Source: Enterococcus canintestini
GTDB lineage: Bacteria; Bacillota; Bacilli; Lactobacillales; Enterococcaceae
Reading direction: 5' to 3'
Assembly: GCF_001885735.1 (NCBI RefSeq)
Contig: NZ_JXKG01000007.1
Location: 57,565 to 121,564, forward strand
Length of the DNA: 64,000 bases
Below, piece by piece: positions 8,225 through 16,952 of this stretch. Both the position numbers and the translations under genes were made by a program. The notes beneath the pieces are model-generated. The model was not told the DNA's origin. It saw only the letters and a program-made list of their open reading frames with translations, and did not search any database. Numbering within the stretch: position 1 is the first letter of the stretch; each line of letters begins with the position of its first letter.

Positions 8225-9421
8225 TCATTTTTCGTTTTGGGTTAGTTCTAGTAGACGTTGTTTCAAATCAGCCTCCATATGACCAAGTTCTACTTCGGCT
8301 GCTCGTCGTTTTTCTTTTCCTTCCCGTTGAATTTGTAACGTTTGTTGAATTGTTTCAACTAAGTCGTTTTGAGTCTTTTGCAAGGTTTCAATGTCAACGA
8401 TACCGCGTTCGTTTTCTTTGGCGGTTTCAATTGCGGAAACTTTCAACATTTCAGAGTTTTTCTTCAATAATTCATTGGTTGTTTCAGAAACTTGACGTTG
8501 TGCCGTTACAGCATCTTTTTGACGTAATAAGGTTAATGCAATCACTACCTGATTTTTCCATAATGGAATAGCGGTATTGACAGATGCTTGAATTTTTTCA
8601 GCTAACGCTTGGTTCGTATTTTGAATTAAGCGAATCTGAGGGGCTTGTTGAATCGTAATTTGTCGTGCTAAACGCAAATCATGAGTTCGTTTGTCTAAAC
8701 GGTCTAAAAATTGATTGTAGTCATTGACAATTTGCACGTCCATTTGATCACCAGTAGCTTGGGCTTTTTCAACAGCTTCTGGAATAATTTTTGTTTGCAA
8801 TTCTTCCATCTTTAATTCGCCTGCGGCAATGTAAAGATTTAAAGCATCAAAATAGTCTTTGTTTTTATGATAAAGTTGTTCTAGCATCAAATTATCTTTT
8901 AGTAGCCCATCTTTTTCTTTGTCCAGTTTAACGGCAATTTTGTCAATTTGAGCACCGATTTTTTGATATTTGGCGGTAATTTCATAAATGGATTGTTTAA
9001 CTTTACCAAACATCCGTTTAAAGACGTTGCCTTCTCCGGCTCTTAAATCATCTGGATTGGCTTCGTTTAAGCGATACATTAAATCAGTTAAAGAATCACC
9101 CACAGGACCGATATCGGCAGCTTGGACATGATTTAACATGGATTGAGAAAACTCGCTTAATTTTTGTTGCGCGACAGCGCCATAGGTAATCACCCCTTGT
9201 TGATCTGTCACATCAATTTTTGCCGCTAATTCTTGGGCTTGTACTTTGCGCTCATCAGGTAATTTGTCAACTAAGCGCTCAGCTTTTTGTTGATCTTTTA
9301 AAACATTAATTTCATTTTGTTGTGTTTGGGTTAAAGAACCTACCGGGGTAGTAAATGGATTGTTTAATAAATCGTCTAATGTTTGATCGACGTTTTGTTG
9401 TGTTTCAGGTGTATCGGTCAT
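8225..9421 (-). CDS. telA: TelA/KlaA-family toxic anion resistance protein (YaaN/YceH-like)
   Basis: 398 aa cytoplasmic, strongly helical protein rich in Glu, Lys and Gln. ATG 9421 (MTDTPETQ) is chosen because GGAGG lies 7 bases upstream; ATG 9427 would leave a one-base gap. The whole length matches the TelA family, named for tellurite resistance on plasmids but widespread in Firmicute chromosomes with no proven role there. It lies directly downstream of xpaC, the usual pairing, with a hairpin between the two that may reduce read-through. A membrane-stress function is often suggested for the family; nothing here proves it. Confidence 0.88.
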   Translation of the reverse strand: MTDTPETQQNVDQTLDDLLNNPFTTPVGSLTQTQQNEINVLKDQQKAERLVDKLPDERKVQAQELAAKIDVTDQQGVITYGAVAQQKLSEFSQSMLNHVQAADIGPVGDSLTDLMYRLNEANPDDLRAGEGNVFKRMFGKVKQSIYEITAKYQKIGAQIDKIAVKLDKEKDGLLKDNLMLEQLYHKNKDYFDALNLYIAAGELKMEELQTKIIPEAVEKAQATGDQMDVQIVNDYNQFLDRLDKRTHDLRLARQITIQQAPQIRLIQNTNQALAEKIQASVNTAIPLWKNQVVIALTLLRQKDAVTAQRQVSETTNELLKKNSEMLKVSAIETAKENERGIVDIETLQKTQNDLVETIQQTLQIQREGKEKRRAAEVELGHMEADLKQRLLELTQNEK

Positions 9422-9466
9422 CTTCATTCCTCCAGTTTTACTTGGTTTTCGTAATTAAAAGTTTAA

Positions 9467-9497
9467 TAAAAAATCTAGCTTGCGCTAGATTTTTTTT
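9467..9497 (-). terminator. Hairpin between xpaC and telA
   Basis: AAATCTAGC/GCTAGATTT with a TTGC loop; on the minus strand it is followed by a T-run. It is either the xpaC terminator or a partial attenuator ahead of telA. Confidence 0.75.
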
Positions 9498-9509
9498 GTA
9501 AGCGCCTGC

Positions 9510-10160
9510 TTACAAACTATTATCTCTTTTTAAGCTTTGTTTGGCAATGGAAAGCTCAATATCCAAATCTTCCAAATCATCAGCGACAAACTGTTGATAA
9601 TCTTTAGCGATTAAAGCGGCCATTTGATCAATAATTTGAGAGCTTTCTTCGATTTTTTCATACGTTTCTTTGGTTTTGATTTCATGCCCGTTAATTTCAA
9701 TAAATTTGTCGGTTAAATCTACCATGTTAGGTAGGTGAGTGTATAAGAAATGATTGGCAAAATGCAATTTTTGGGGATCTTTTACCAATTCCTTAAACAT
9801 AGCTTTTGAGGCACGCAATGTATCATGGCGTAAGTCAATTGCTTTTAACTTGGCATTTTGGTTAATGTTTTCTTGCAATTTTAAAATTTGCTTTTTCGTT
9901 TGATTCATCGTTTCGCGGAAAAATTCAATCTCTTTTTCCGTCATGCCACTTTCTATATAGTGGGCTTCTTTTTCTTTGGTCATGACAGGTAACACACTTA
10001 CTTGGCTATTGTTGCGCCGATTTGAAACGCCATAAATAATTAGGCAAATACCGCCAACCACTAAAATGAGTGGAATCAAATCCGTTCCTGTTTCATAGCC
10101 GAAATAAAGCAGTAAAAAAAGAATTCCTGCTAACATGAGTACAGTGGTTTTTTTCTTCAT
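9510..10160 (-). CDS. xpaC: XpaC-family membrane-anchored protein
   Basis: 216 aa. Two closely spaced hydrophobic helices at about 7-24 and 28-44 anchor a cytoplasmic, charged helical domain (about 55-216). The family is annotated as 5-bromo-4-chloroindolyl phosphate hydrolysis protein from an old Bacillus screen, but no hydrolase motif is apparent. AGGAGGG precedes the ATG at the usual distance. Its position just before telA repeats the conserved xpaC-telA arrangement, which suggests they act together at the membrane. The true biochemical role is unknown. Confidence 0.85.
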   Translation of the reverse strand: MKKKTTVLMLAGILFLLLYFGYETGTDLIPLILVVGGICLIIYGVSNRRNNSQVSVLPVMTKEKEAHYIESGMTEKEIEFFRETMNQTKKQILKLQENINQNAKLKAIDLRHDTLRASKAMFKELVKDPQKLHFANHFLYTHLPNMVDLTDKFIEINGHEIKTKETYEKIEESSQIIDQMAALIAKDYQQFVADDLEDLDIELSIAKQSLKRDNSL

Positions 10161-10336
10161 TTTTTACCCTCCTAAAATTGGGTGATTTATCATTTAAAGG
10201 TCTTCCCTTAACTTCACGAGTTTATTTTACCACGGGGGGAGGTGGAAAAAAATCAGACCAAGGGTGGATTTTTGCGATTTAGAAAATTCATAAGATTTAT
10301 TATCGCATTCTTAAGTTTCCCATTCGTGAAATTGTG

Positions 10337-10342
10337 TATAAT
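10337..10342 (+). promoter_or_regulatory. Extended -10 promoter for nudF operon
   Basis: TGTGTATAAT is an excellent extended -10 with no strong -35. It lies about 100 bases before nudF. The 286-base gap between xpaC and nudF holds divergent promoters and no convincing gene. Confidence 0.55.
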
Positions 10343-10446
10343 AGTACTTAGTTTTAATCAAAAGGATTCAATTTCCTTTTATGATTACCCACAGTATATT
10401 TATAAAAACAGGCAAGTGGAAATAAAAATAGAAAGTAGGCGTTCCA

Positions 10447-11004
10447 ATGCTTTCCTTTGCAGATTTTGAAGAAAAAACAATTAAACGAACTGAACTTTTT
10501 CACGGTAAAATTATCGATGTCTTTTTGGATGATGTTAGACTGCCTAGTGGCGGTACCGCCAAACGAGAATTAGTCTTTCATCCTGGTGGCGTAGGCATTA
10601 TTGCCATTACGGCTGAAAATAAAATGCTTTTTGTTAAACAGTTCAGAAAGCCTTTAGAAAAAGTTATTTTAGAAATTCCCGCTGGTAAAATTGACCCAGG
10701 TGAAGGAAGTCATCCTGCTGTGACAGGTGCTAGAGAATTAGAAGAAGAAACAGGTTTTGCCGCTAAAGAAATGAAACATGTAGGTTCAATGTATTTATCA
10801 CCTGGTTTTTCAAACGAAATGTTACATCTTTATCAGGCAATAGGATTAACTAAGGTCGAAAACCCTCGGGCGCAAGATGAAGATGAAGTACTGGAATTAT
10901 ATGCATTAACACTTGAACAAGCCCAAAAAGCGGTCAAAGACGGAATAATTTGTGATGCGAAAACTATGTATGCAATTACTTATTGGGAATTATTACAGAA
11001 ATGA
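10447..11004 (+). CDS. nudF: ADP-ribose pyrophosphatase, Nudix family
   Basis: 185 aa Nudix hydrolase that cleaves ADP-ribose to AMP and ribose 5-phosphate. The Nudix box runs from GKIDPGEG to RELEEETGF. Its loop between the first Glu and RE is nine residues instead of the canonical seven, as I recall is also seen in streptococcal homologues. SPGFSNEMLHLY after the box and DEDEVLELY follow the NudF pattern. The ATG at 10447 has a modest AGTAGG upstream. It heads a cluster with a small membrane protein, mtnN and pncA, all of which fit nucleotide and NAD by-product recycling. Confidence 0.9.
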   Translation: MLSFADFEEKTIKRTELFHGKIIDVFLDDVRLPSGGTAKRELVFHPGGVGIIAITAENKMLFVKQFRKPLEKVILEIPAGKIDPGEGSHPAVTGARELEEETGFAAKEMKHVGSMYLSPGFSNEMLHLYQAIGLTKVENPRAQDEDEVLELYALTLEQAQKAVKDGIICDAKTMYAITYWELLQK

Positions 11005-11013
11005 GGGGCGTAA

Positions 11014-11319
11014 GTGAGTAAAGGACCACTAATTACCCGCAGTGAGTTACGTCGGCAAAAAGAAAAAACAGGAATAAGAAAGGAATTTGATGTTCCTGTG
11101 CGGGAAAAAGAAACGATGAAGTTACAAAAAGAATACGACCGAAAAGATGAAAAAATTAAAAATTTTTATCGTAAAGAAGCTAAAAAGCAAAAAGAACTAA
11201 CCAAAACCAGAAGCGGCGAATCTCGTAAATCCCGTGAATTGAATAGTTTTTTAGTCGGCGCAATTATTGTCGTTGCGCTTTTAATTGGGGTCGTCTTATT
11301 GGCAACTTTCTTTTTATAA
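11014..11319 (+). CDS. Small C-terminally anchored membrane protein, conserved hypothetical
   Basis: 101 aa, GTG start at 11014 preceded by GAGGGG, nine bases after the nudF stop, so the two are translationally close. Residues 1-78 are highly charged (Lys, Glu, Arg) and probably helical or disordered, and residues 79-100 are one hydrophobic helix ending in ATFFL, giving a tail-anchored topology. Lactobacillales often carry such a gene between nudF and mtnN, as far as I recall. Function unknown. Confidence 0.75.
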   Translation: MSKGPLITRSELRRQKEKTGIRKEFDVPVREKETMKLQKEYDRKDEKIKNFYRKEAKKQKELTKTRSGESRKSRELNSFLVGAIIVVALLIGVVLLATFFL

Positions 11320-11465
11320 ATAAAACAAAATGAGTTGGAATTAAGTTGGCGTGTAAGCTATACGTAAACTTAAGTCTAGCTTTTTTGCATTTTCTTATCG
11401 AGTGAAATTTTTTAAAGAAACTGCTACTATTAGGTTAAATAACAGATAATGCTGGGGGAATTAAT

Positions 11466-12161
11466 GTGAAAATTGGAATTATTGGCGCAATGGAAGAAGA
11501 AATTAAAATTTTAAGAAGTGCAATAGATAGTCCGCTATCTTGGGAACGGGCGGATGCTTTGTTTATTTCTGGTCGAATTGGTAATCATGAAGTGATTGTA
11601 GTTCGTTCTGGGATTGGAAAAGTAGCAGCCTCTTTAACCACCAGCTTATTAATTCAACAATATGGCGTAAATATGGTGATTAACACTGGTTCTGCTGGCG
11701 GGATTGGTGCTGGCTTAAGCGTAGGTGATTTAGTTATTGCTGAAAAATTAGCTTATTTTGATGTTGACGTCACCGGATTTGGCTATAAAAAAGGACAGTT
11801 ACCAGGTGGATTTCCGCTTTATTATGAAACGAGTACTTATTTGCAACAAGTAATGGCTCAAGCGGCAGCAAAAACGGATCATGAAGTAAAACGCGGTCTA
11901 ATTGTTACCGGAGATAGCTTCATCGATAGTCCAGAAAAAGTAACCGCAATCTTAAAAGATTTTCCTGATGCATTAGCTTGTGAAATGGAAGGGGCGGCTA
12001 TTGCGCAGACAGCGAGTCAGTTTTCTATTCCGTTTTTAGTTGTGCGGGCGATGAGTGATACTGCCGATCATAGCGCGACGGTTAGTTTTGATGAGTTTAT
12101 TGAAGAAGCTGGCAAACGTTCTGCTGAATTAGTTTTAGAATTTATTCGGATTTTAAAATAG
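11466..12161 (+). CDS. mtnN: 5'-methylthioadenosine/S-adenosylhomocysteine nucleosidase
   Basis: 231 aa (Pfs). Hydrolyses MTA and SAH to adenine plus the ribosyl thiol, feeding the activated methyl cycle and, via LuxS, AI-2. Start is GTG 11466; the ATG two bases earlier is out of frame and stops at once. Seen: GIIGAMEEEI at the N-terminus with the catalytic Glu, NTGSAGGI, the MEGAAIAQ substrate loop and the catalytic aspartate in MSDTAD. Length is standard. pncA follows after 26 bases with its own AAAGGGAGG, so the pair is likely one transcript. Confidence 0.95.
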   Translation: MKIGIIGAMEEEIKILRSAIDSPLSWERADALFISGRIGNHEVIVVRSGIGKVAASLTTSLLIQQYGVNMVINTGSAGGIGAGLSVGDLVIAEKLAYFDVDVTGFGYKKGQLPGGFPLYYETSTYLQQVMAQAAAKTDHEVKRGLIVTGDSFIDSPEKVTAILKDFPDALACEMEGAAIAQTASQFSIPFLVVRAMSDTADHSATVSFDEFIEEAGKRSAELVLEFIRILK

Positions 12162-12187
12162 ATTTTCTATAAAAAGGGAGGCCCAAA

Positions 12188-12736
12188 ATGAAAAAAGCAC
12201 TTATTTCGATTGATTATACCAATGATTTTGTAGCAACAGATGGCAAGTTAACGACTGGAAAAGCTGGTCAAGCGATTGAAGAAAAGCTCGTGGCAGTTAC
12301 AAAAGATTTTATTGAAGCAGGCGATTACACCGTTTTTACCATTGATGCCCATGATCCAAACGATCAATATCATCCTGAAAATGGACTGTTTCCTCCTCAT
12401 AATGTTATTGGAACTAGTGGCCGTAATCTTTACGGTAGTCTGGCGTCTTTATATGATAAACACAAAGAAGATGCTACCGTCTATTGGATTGATAAACGCC
12501 ATTATTCTGCTTTTAGTGGCACGGATTTAGATATTCGCTTGCGGGAAAGAGGGATAACCGATTTATATTTGACAGGTGTTTGTACGGATATTTGTGTGCT
12601 GCATACCGCAGTTGATGCTTATAATCTAGGATATAAATTGCATATTATAAAAGATGCTGTCGCAAGTTTTGATGAAATTGGACACAACTGGGCCTTATCA
12701 CACTTTAAAAACACATTAGGTGCTGAAATTTTATAA
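12188..12736 (+). CDS. pncA: Nicotinamidase
   Basis: 182 aa isochorismatase-fold amidase converting nicotinamide to nicotinate for NAD salvage. The catalytic triad is visible as Asp9 (IDYTNDF), Lys103 (DKRHYSAF) and Cys136 (GVCTDICVLHTA). Metal-ligand residues occur around DAHDPNDQYH. AAAGGGAGG precedes the ATG. NAD salvage genes in Gram-positives can be controlled by NrtR or NiaR; an NrtR-like gene lies at 55.2-56.0 kb in this window, but I could not define an operator here. A terminator follows at 12818. Confidence 0.94.
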   Translation: MKKALISIDYTNDFVATDGKLTTGKAGQAIEEKLVAVTKDFIEAGDYTVFTIDAHDPNDQYHPENGLFPPHNVIGTSGRNLYGSLASLYDKHKEDATVYWIDKRHYSAFSGTDLDIRLRERGITDLYLTGVCTDICVLHTAVDAYNLGYKLHIIKDAVASFDEIGHNWALSHFKNTLGAEIL

Positions 12737-12817
12737 GATAAAAAGTAAAAAAGTAGGTGTGCTAATTTAGTCATTTATTTTTGGCTTATGCTAGTGCTAT
12801 AAAAAGGTATTTCAAAT

Positions 12818-12880
12818 AAAAAAACAGCGATGATTCCATGGTTAGTTTTCTTAACCACAGATTTCATCGCTGTTTTTTTG
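12818..12880. terminator. Bidirectional terminator, pncA / AlaX-like gene
   Basis: AAAAAACAGCGATGA pairs with TCATCGCTGTTTTTTT, and an inner GGTTAG/TTAACC stem extends it. A- and T-runs on both sides suit the convergent genes. Confidence 0.88.
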
Positions 12881-12899
12881 AGTGCATTTGTTTATTTAG

Positions 12900-14057
12900 C
12901 TAGTCTTGTAAAAAGTGTAACCAAGCTTCTTTTTGGCTGTAAGGTAAGGTACCGTCACCTTTTAAAGCAGAACCGCCACCACGGCCACCAAATTTTTGAT
13001 TGCTCAATTTAATCAGTTGTCCGATGGGAAGTTTGTTATTTTCTTTTAGACAAGTCAGGTGATAGCGCAAAATGTCATCGCTTTTTGTAGCGGTACAAAT
13101 CAACGCTAACGGATAAATTTCAGCTAGTTTACGAGCGGCTTGTTGTAATTCATTTACATTTGCTGTAGTCGCTTCACTATAAACAAAGTTTGGTGCAATT
13201 TCTTTGGCAGTTGTGATTAACGTTTGAACTTGATAAGCAGCAAGACATTGTTGGTAAGTGTCGATTTTTTCTTGTTGCTCTTTAAAGAAAGTTGTTAAAT
13301 CAGTAATAGGAACTTGGGTGACTTTCGTTAAAGTTGCTAATTGTTTTTGATTGCTTTCAAATTGTTGGAATAAACGATTGCCACAAGTAAAGTGCAATGT
13401 CATTCCTTTTTTATGTTCTTTTATTTGGGTAAAAGCAATTCCTTGCACTTCGGCGGTATTTTGAACGTGAGTACCACCACAGCCAATGAGGTCAAAATCA
13501 GCAATTTTAATTAAACGTAAGCCAGCAAAATATTTTGGCGGAGTCGTAAAAAGGGTTTCTTTTTTCAGCTGTTCTTCAGTCGGGAAAAGAATAAAGACAC
13601 TTTTATGAGCGCGAATAATTTCGTTACTACGGGCAATGGCTGTTTGTAATTGAGTGGGACTTAATTTTGTATCAATCTCAAAAAAAGAATCTGTTAGTGT
13701 AATTTGTTCTTTTGAAATGCGAACTTGAAATAAATCTTCGCAGACTCGCGCTAAGATGTGTTGGCCGGTATGTTGTTGCATAAGGTCAAAACGTTGTGCC
13801 CAATCAATTTGGATATCCACTTGTTGTGGAAGATTATTTGGCGCTTCTTTTAGATAATAACGAACATCATTTTCATTTTTTTGTATTTTTGTCACAGGGA
13901 TAGCTTGTATCCAAGCCCTATCTGCCGGTTGGCCACCACCACCTGGATAAATAATACTGTCTTTTAAAGAGACAAAATTACCGTATTCGTCTGTTCCTTG
14001 TTGGGTAATCGTGGTTTTTAAGGTCGTGAGATAACTATCTTTTTCATAAAGTTTCAA
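12900..14057 (-). CDS. AlaX-L-type alanyl-tRNA editing hydrolase with DHHA1 domain
   Basis: 385 aa. TTG 14057 is chosen because AAAGAGG lies 8 bases upstream; the GTG at 14066 overlaps that site. Residues 1-210 match the AlaRS editing domain and the four zinc ligands are visible: His96 and His100 in HTGQH, Cys193 and His197 in CGGTH. A coiled region follows, and the C-terminus contains GGRGGGS, the nucleic-acid-binding glycine motif of DHHA1. It lacks the aminoacylation domain, so it should act in trans to clear Ser or Gly from mischarged tRNA-Ala. Confidence 0.88.
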   Translation of the reverse strand: MKLYEKDSYLTTLKTTITQQGTDEYGNFVSLKDSIIYPGGGGQPADRAWIQAIPVTKIQKNENDVRYYLKEAPNNLPQQVDIQIDWAQRFDLMQQHTGQHILARVCEDLFQVRISKEQITLTDSFFEIDTKLSPTQLQTAIARSNEIIRAHKSVFILFPTEEQLKKETLFTTPPKYFAGLRLIKIADFDLIGCGGTHVQNTAEVQGIAFTQIKEHKKGMTLHFTCGNRLFQQFESNQKQLATLTKVTQVPITDLTTFFKEQQEKIDTYQQCLAAYQVQTLITTAKEIAPNFVYSEATTANVNELQQAARKLAEIYPLALICTATKSDDILRYHLTCLKENNKLPIGQLIKLSNQKFGGRGGGSALKGDGTLPYSQKEAWLHFLQD

Positions 14058-14084
14058 TTGAAACACCTCTTTTTTATTAAAAAA

Positions 14085-14130
14085 GCACTAAGTTAGACGC
14101 ATGAAAATACGAATAGCTTAATGCTTTTTA
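14085..14130 (-). terminator. Terminator after pepO
   Basis: AAAAAGCACTAAG pairs with CTTAATGCTTTTT with a one-base bulge. On the minus strand a T-run follows, ending pepO before the AlaX-like gene. Confidence 0.65.
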
Positions 14131-14144
14131 CTACTTACAACTTC

Positions 14145-16049
14145 TTACCAAATATGCACTCGTTCTTCTGGCGCTTTATACATGCCGTCACCTTTCGTAA
14201 TAGCATAAGTCTCAAAGAACTCAGGGACATTTTGCAGTTGAATATTGGCGCGTAGTTTGGCTGGCGCATGGACATCCACCGCCAATAATAATTGTTGATA
14301 TTGTTCCCGTGCTTTTGTACGCCAAATTTTGGCCCAGTTGGTGAAGAAGTCATCTAATGAGACATCGGCTTCTTTTTTAGCCGCAGCTAGCGCGCAACTA
14401 ACGCCACCTGCATCGGCGATATTTTCTGAAACGGTCAGAGTGCCGTTTACTTTACCTCCGGCGAATTTAATCCCATCAAATTCAGCAATCATTTTTGCCG
14501 CTAACTTTTCAAAATGCGCTAAATCAGCTTCCGTCCACCAGTTGTTCATATTGCCATATTCATCAAATTTCGCACCATTATTATCAAATGCATGAGAGAT
14601 TTCATGAGCGATTACGGCACCAATTCCACCATAATTGGCGCTAGTAGACTGTTCCAAGCTGTAAAAAGGAGCTTGTAAAATAGCAGCTGGAAAAACAATG
14701 ATATTTTTAAATGGATGGTAATAAGCATTGACCGTAGCAGCACTCATCTCCCATTCATTGCGATCAGCTGTTTTACCGTAACGGCTGAAATTGTCTTCTC
14801 TAACAATCCGGCTAAACTTGCGACTATTTGCGACTAAGGTTCCACCTTCTGCTTTACTGGTAGTGGTGAATTTTTCATAAAAAGCAGGGATTTTGTCAGG
14901 ATAGCCTACTTGTACGCCTAATTTATTCAATTTCGTAATCGCTTTTGTACGGGTTTCTTTTGATAACCAGTCATTTTTTTCTAAGCGGTCTTGATAAATT
15001 CCAATCATAGTTTGGACCATATGTTTGACATCTTCTTTGGCTTTTTCACCAAAATATTTTGTTCCATAAAATTGTCCAACTACTTGACTAAAACGGCCAT
15101 TTGCCAAATAAAATGCTGCTTTTTTTTGTGGCATAGCGCTAGGTGCGCCAGATAATTGTCGGGCATAAGTTCCCCCTAATTGACGTAAATCTTCACTTAA
15201 TAAGTTGGTGTAACTTAAAGCGGTTTGAATGTAAAGCCAGTTTTTAAGTAATGGGAAGTTTTCTTCTGTTAAAAGGTCATTCAACGCATCAAAGTAATCA
15301 GGTTCTGTTACAATAATGGTTTCAGGAGTTGCGTTTATGAGTGTTTCCACCAAATCTTTTAAATCCAAAACAGGTGCATAGGCACAAAATTCCGTGAAAC
15401 TCCGGGGATTATAATTTTTACTATAGTCAGCGTTCTCCTCAGAACTTCTAACATTAGGAACGATTAAGCGGTCAAAAGCTAAAGCATCTTGTGTAATTTT
15501 TTTAGCTTCCGTAGTAGAATGTCCCATTTTTTCAAGAACACGAATCGTCATGTCCGCAAAAACTTTTAGTAAGGCTTCCCCTTGCGGATGGTCTTTTTCA
15601 TAATAGGTTTTATCCGGCAAAATAGTATCGGCAGGATAAGCAAATAAGACATTTTGCTGAGTATTTTTCATGTCTTGGTCTACATCTAAGGCAAAGGGTA
15701 ACGCAAAACCATCTAACACCCAGTCAGTTAGCTGTTTATTTAGATCATCATAGCCTTTTAAAGCGGCAATCTTAGCCAAAGGTTCTTGAATCGGCTCTGC
15801 CCCTAATTTATCCCGCATGGCATAATCGTTAGCTAGTTCGTAATAGGCGATTGCATCTTCCATTTTTCCTTGTGGGATGGTGCTTTTTTCAGCTAGCATG
15901 TCATCAAATTCTGTCATTAATAATTTATCGATTCCATCGACTAGATCTTGAAAGCCGCCGGTAGCAGGTTTGTCCTCAGGGATAACGGCTGTTTTCATCC
16001 AGTCACCATTGACATATTCATAAAAATCATTTTTTAGTAAGTTACTCAT
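14145..16049 (-). CDS. pepO: M13-family zinc endopeptidase PepO
   Basis: 634 aa neprilysin-like metallopeptidase that cuts oligopeptides up to about 30 residues. ATG 16049 (MSNLLKND) has AAGGAGG upstream, at a slightly long spacing of 11; the 14 upstream codons have no ribosome site. Zinc ligands are His482 and His486 in HEISH and Glu542 in ENIADAGG. The substrate-binding NAYYHP and the C-terminal motif near PAKLRAN are present. No signal peptide, so it is cytosolic or exported by a non-classical route. Single gene with its own terminator. Confidence 0.94.
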   Translation of the reverse strand: MSNLLKNDFYEYVNGDWMKTAVIPEDKPATGGFQDLVDGIDKLLMTEFDDMLAEKSTIPQGKMEDAIAYYELANDYAMRDKLGAEPIQEPLAKIAALKGYDDLNKQLTDWVLDGFALPFALDVDQDMKNTQQNVLFAYPADTILPDKTYYEKDHPQGEALLKVFADMTIRVLEKMGHSTTEAKKITQDALAFDRLIVPNVRSSEENADYSKNYNPRSFTEFCAYAPVLDLKDLVETLINATPETIIVTEPDYFDALNDLLTEENFPLLKNWLYIQTALSYTNLLSEDLRQLGGTYARQLSGAPSAMPQKKAAFYLANGRFSQVVGQFYGTKYFGEKAKEDVKHMVQTMIGIYQDRLEKNDWLSKETRTKAITKLNKLGVQVGYPDKIPAFYEKFTTTSKAEGGTLVANSRKFSRIVREDNFSRYGKTADRNEWEMSAATVNAYYHPFKNIIVFPAAILQAPFYSLEQSTSANYGGIGAVIAHEISHAFDNNGAKFDEYGNMNNWWTEADLAHFEKLAAKMIAEFDGIKFAGGKVNGTLTVSENIADAGGVSCALAAAKKEADVSLDDFFTNWAKIWRTKAREQYQQLLLAVDVHAPAKLRANIQLQNVPEFFETYAITKGDGMYKAPEERVHIW

Positions 16050-16289
16050 CAGATGATATCCTCCTTGTTTTGCTATTACAACGACTGTCATGGATAAGTA
16101 AGTAGTTTAGGTACGTTGTTCTTATCGGAAAAGTGTTGAAAAGCAATAAAAAATCGTAGTTCTTTTTATTTTATGTCTATTATCGTATATAGAAAGCTTT
16201 TTCACAAAGAAAACGTTCAATTTTTTATAAGTCTAGCGAAAATGAATTAAAATGTTCACTTATGCTATACTGTGGGCGAGGTGAAGATT

Positions 16290-16829
16290 ATGACTGCAAA
16301 TGAATGGATTGGAATTGACGCTGCGCTTTTTTATCCTTATCGCAAGATTATAACCAAATCGGGGTATTTGTGTGGAACAAGTGCTGCGACTACTTTTTTA
16401 TGCTATTACCAAGATCACCTAATGCCGACTATTATACCAGCGCACATTCGAGCAAAAGGTAGTGAAAATACGGCTGCTTTACAAGATTTATTGCGTGTAA
16501 TTATTCAACCTTTTGATTTTCCAACGCTTTCTTTCCAAGTGGCCCATGGGATGTCTCGCTACTTTAGTCTATTTCATTTACCTTTACGGGCGCGGCAAAC
16601 ACCCCTAGGCGGTCTGACCCGTGTAATAAAACGCATCGACCAAGGAAAACCAGTCATTGTGGGATTAATGAAACTAAAAGGCAGCACGTATGGCAATCAC
16701 TGGGTGGTAGCTTATGCTTATAAAAAAGATGCTGTTGGCAATTATTGGCTCAAAATTCACGATAACTGGGGAGACTATCAAAAAATAGTTCCCGCTAGTT
16801 GGATTAATGGCACCATTTCTTTAGCGTAA
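16290..16829 (+). CDS. C39-like papain-fold cysteine peptidase, unknown substrate
   Basis: 179 aa. ATG 16290 is used because GCGAGGTGA precedes it; the GTG at 16272 has no site. The likely catalytic Cys28 is in LCGTSAA, His137 in GNHWVVAYAY and Asp158/Asn159 in HDNWG, the arrangement of the peptidase_C39-like family. There is no signal peptide and no transporter domain, so it is not a bacteriocin exporter as such. No peptide precursor gene is nearby. It could process or hydrolyse an intracellular peptide or amide. A TATACT promoter lies just upstream (16265-16270). Confidence 0.7.
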   Translation: MTANEWIGIDAALFYPYRKIITKSGYLCGTSAATTFLCYYQDHLMPTIIPAHIRAKGSENTAALQDLLRVIIQPFDFPTLSFQVAHGMSRYFSLFHLPLRARQTPLGGLTRVIKRIDQGKPVIVGLMKLKGSTYGNHWVVAYAYKKDAVGNYWLKIHDNWGDYQKIVPASWINGTISLA

Positions 16830-16952
16830 AGTGAGATGAAAGTGAACTTGCGCTTACGGTTCAAAAATGCCGCAAAAAATGTTAGAATAAAAAAGAATTT
16901 GTCATAAAAAATGACGTTTGTTAAAGAACTGCCAATAACTAAGGAGGCTATC

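Noticed and set aside
10242..10469. 75-aa plus-strand frame before nudF
   Set aside because: Overlaps the nudF promoter (TATAAT at 10337) and the nudF start, has no ribosome site and no family resemblance.
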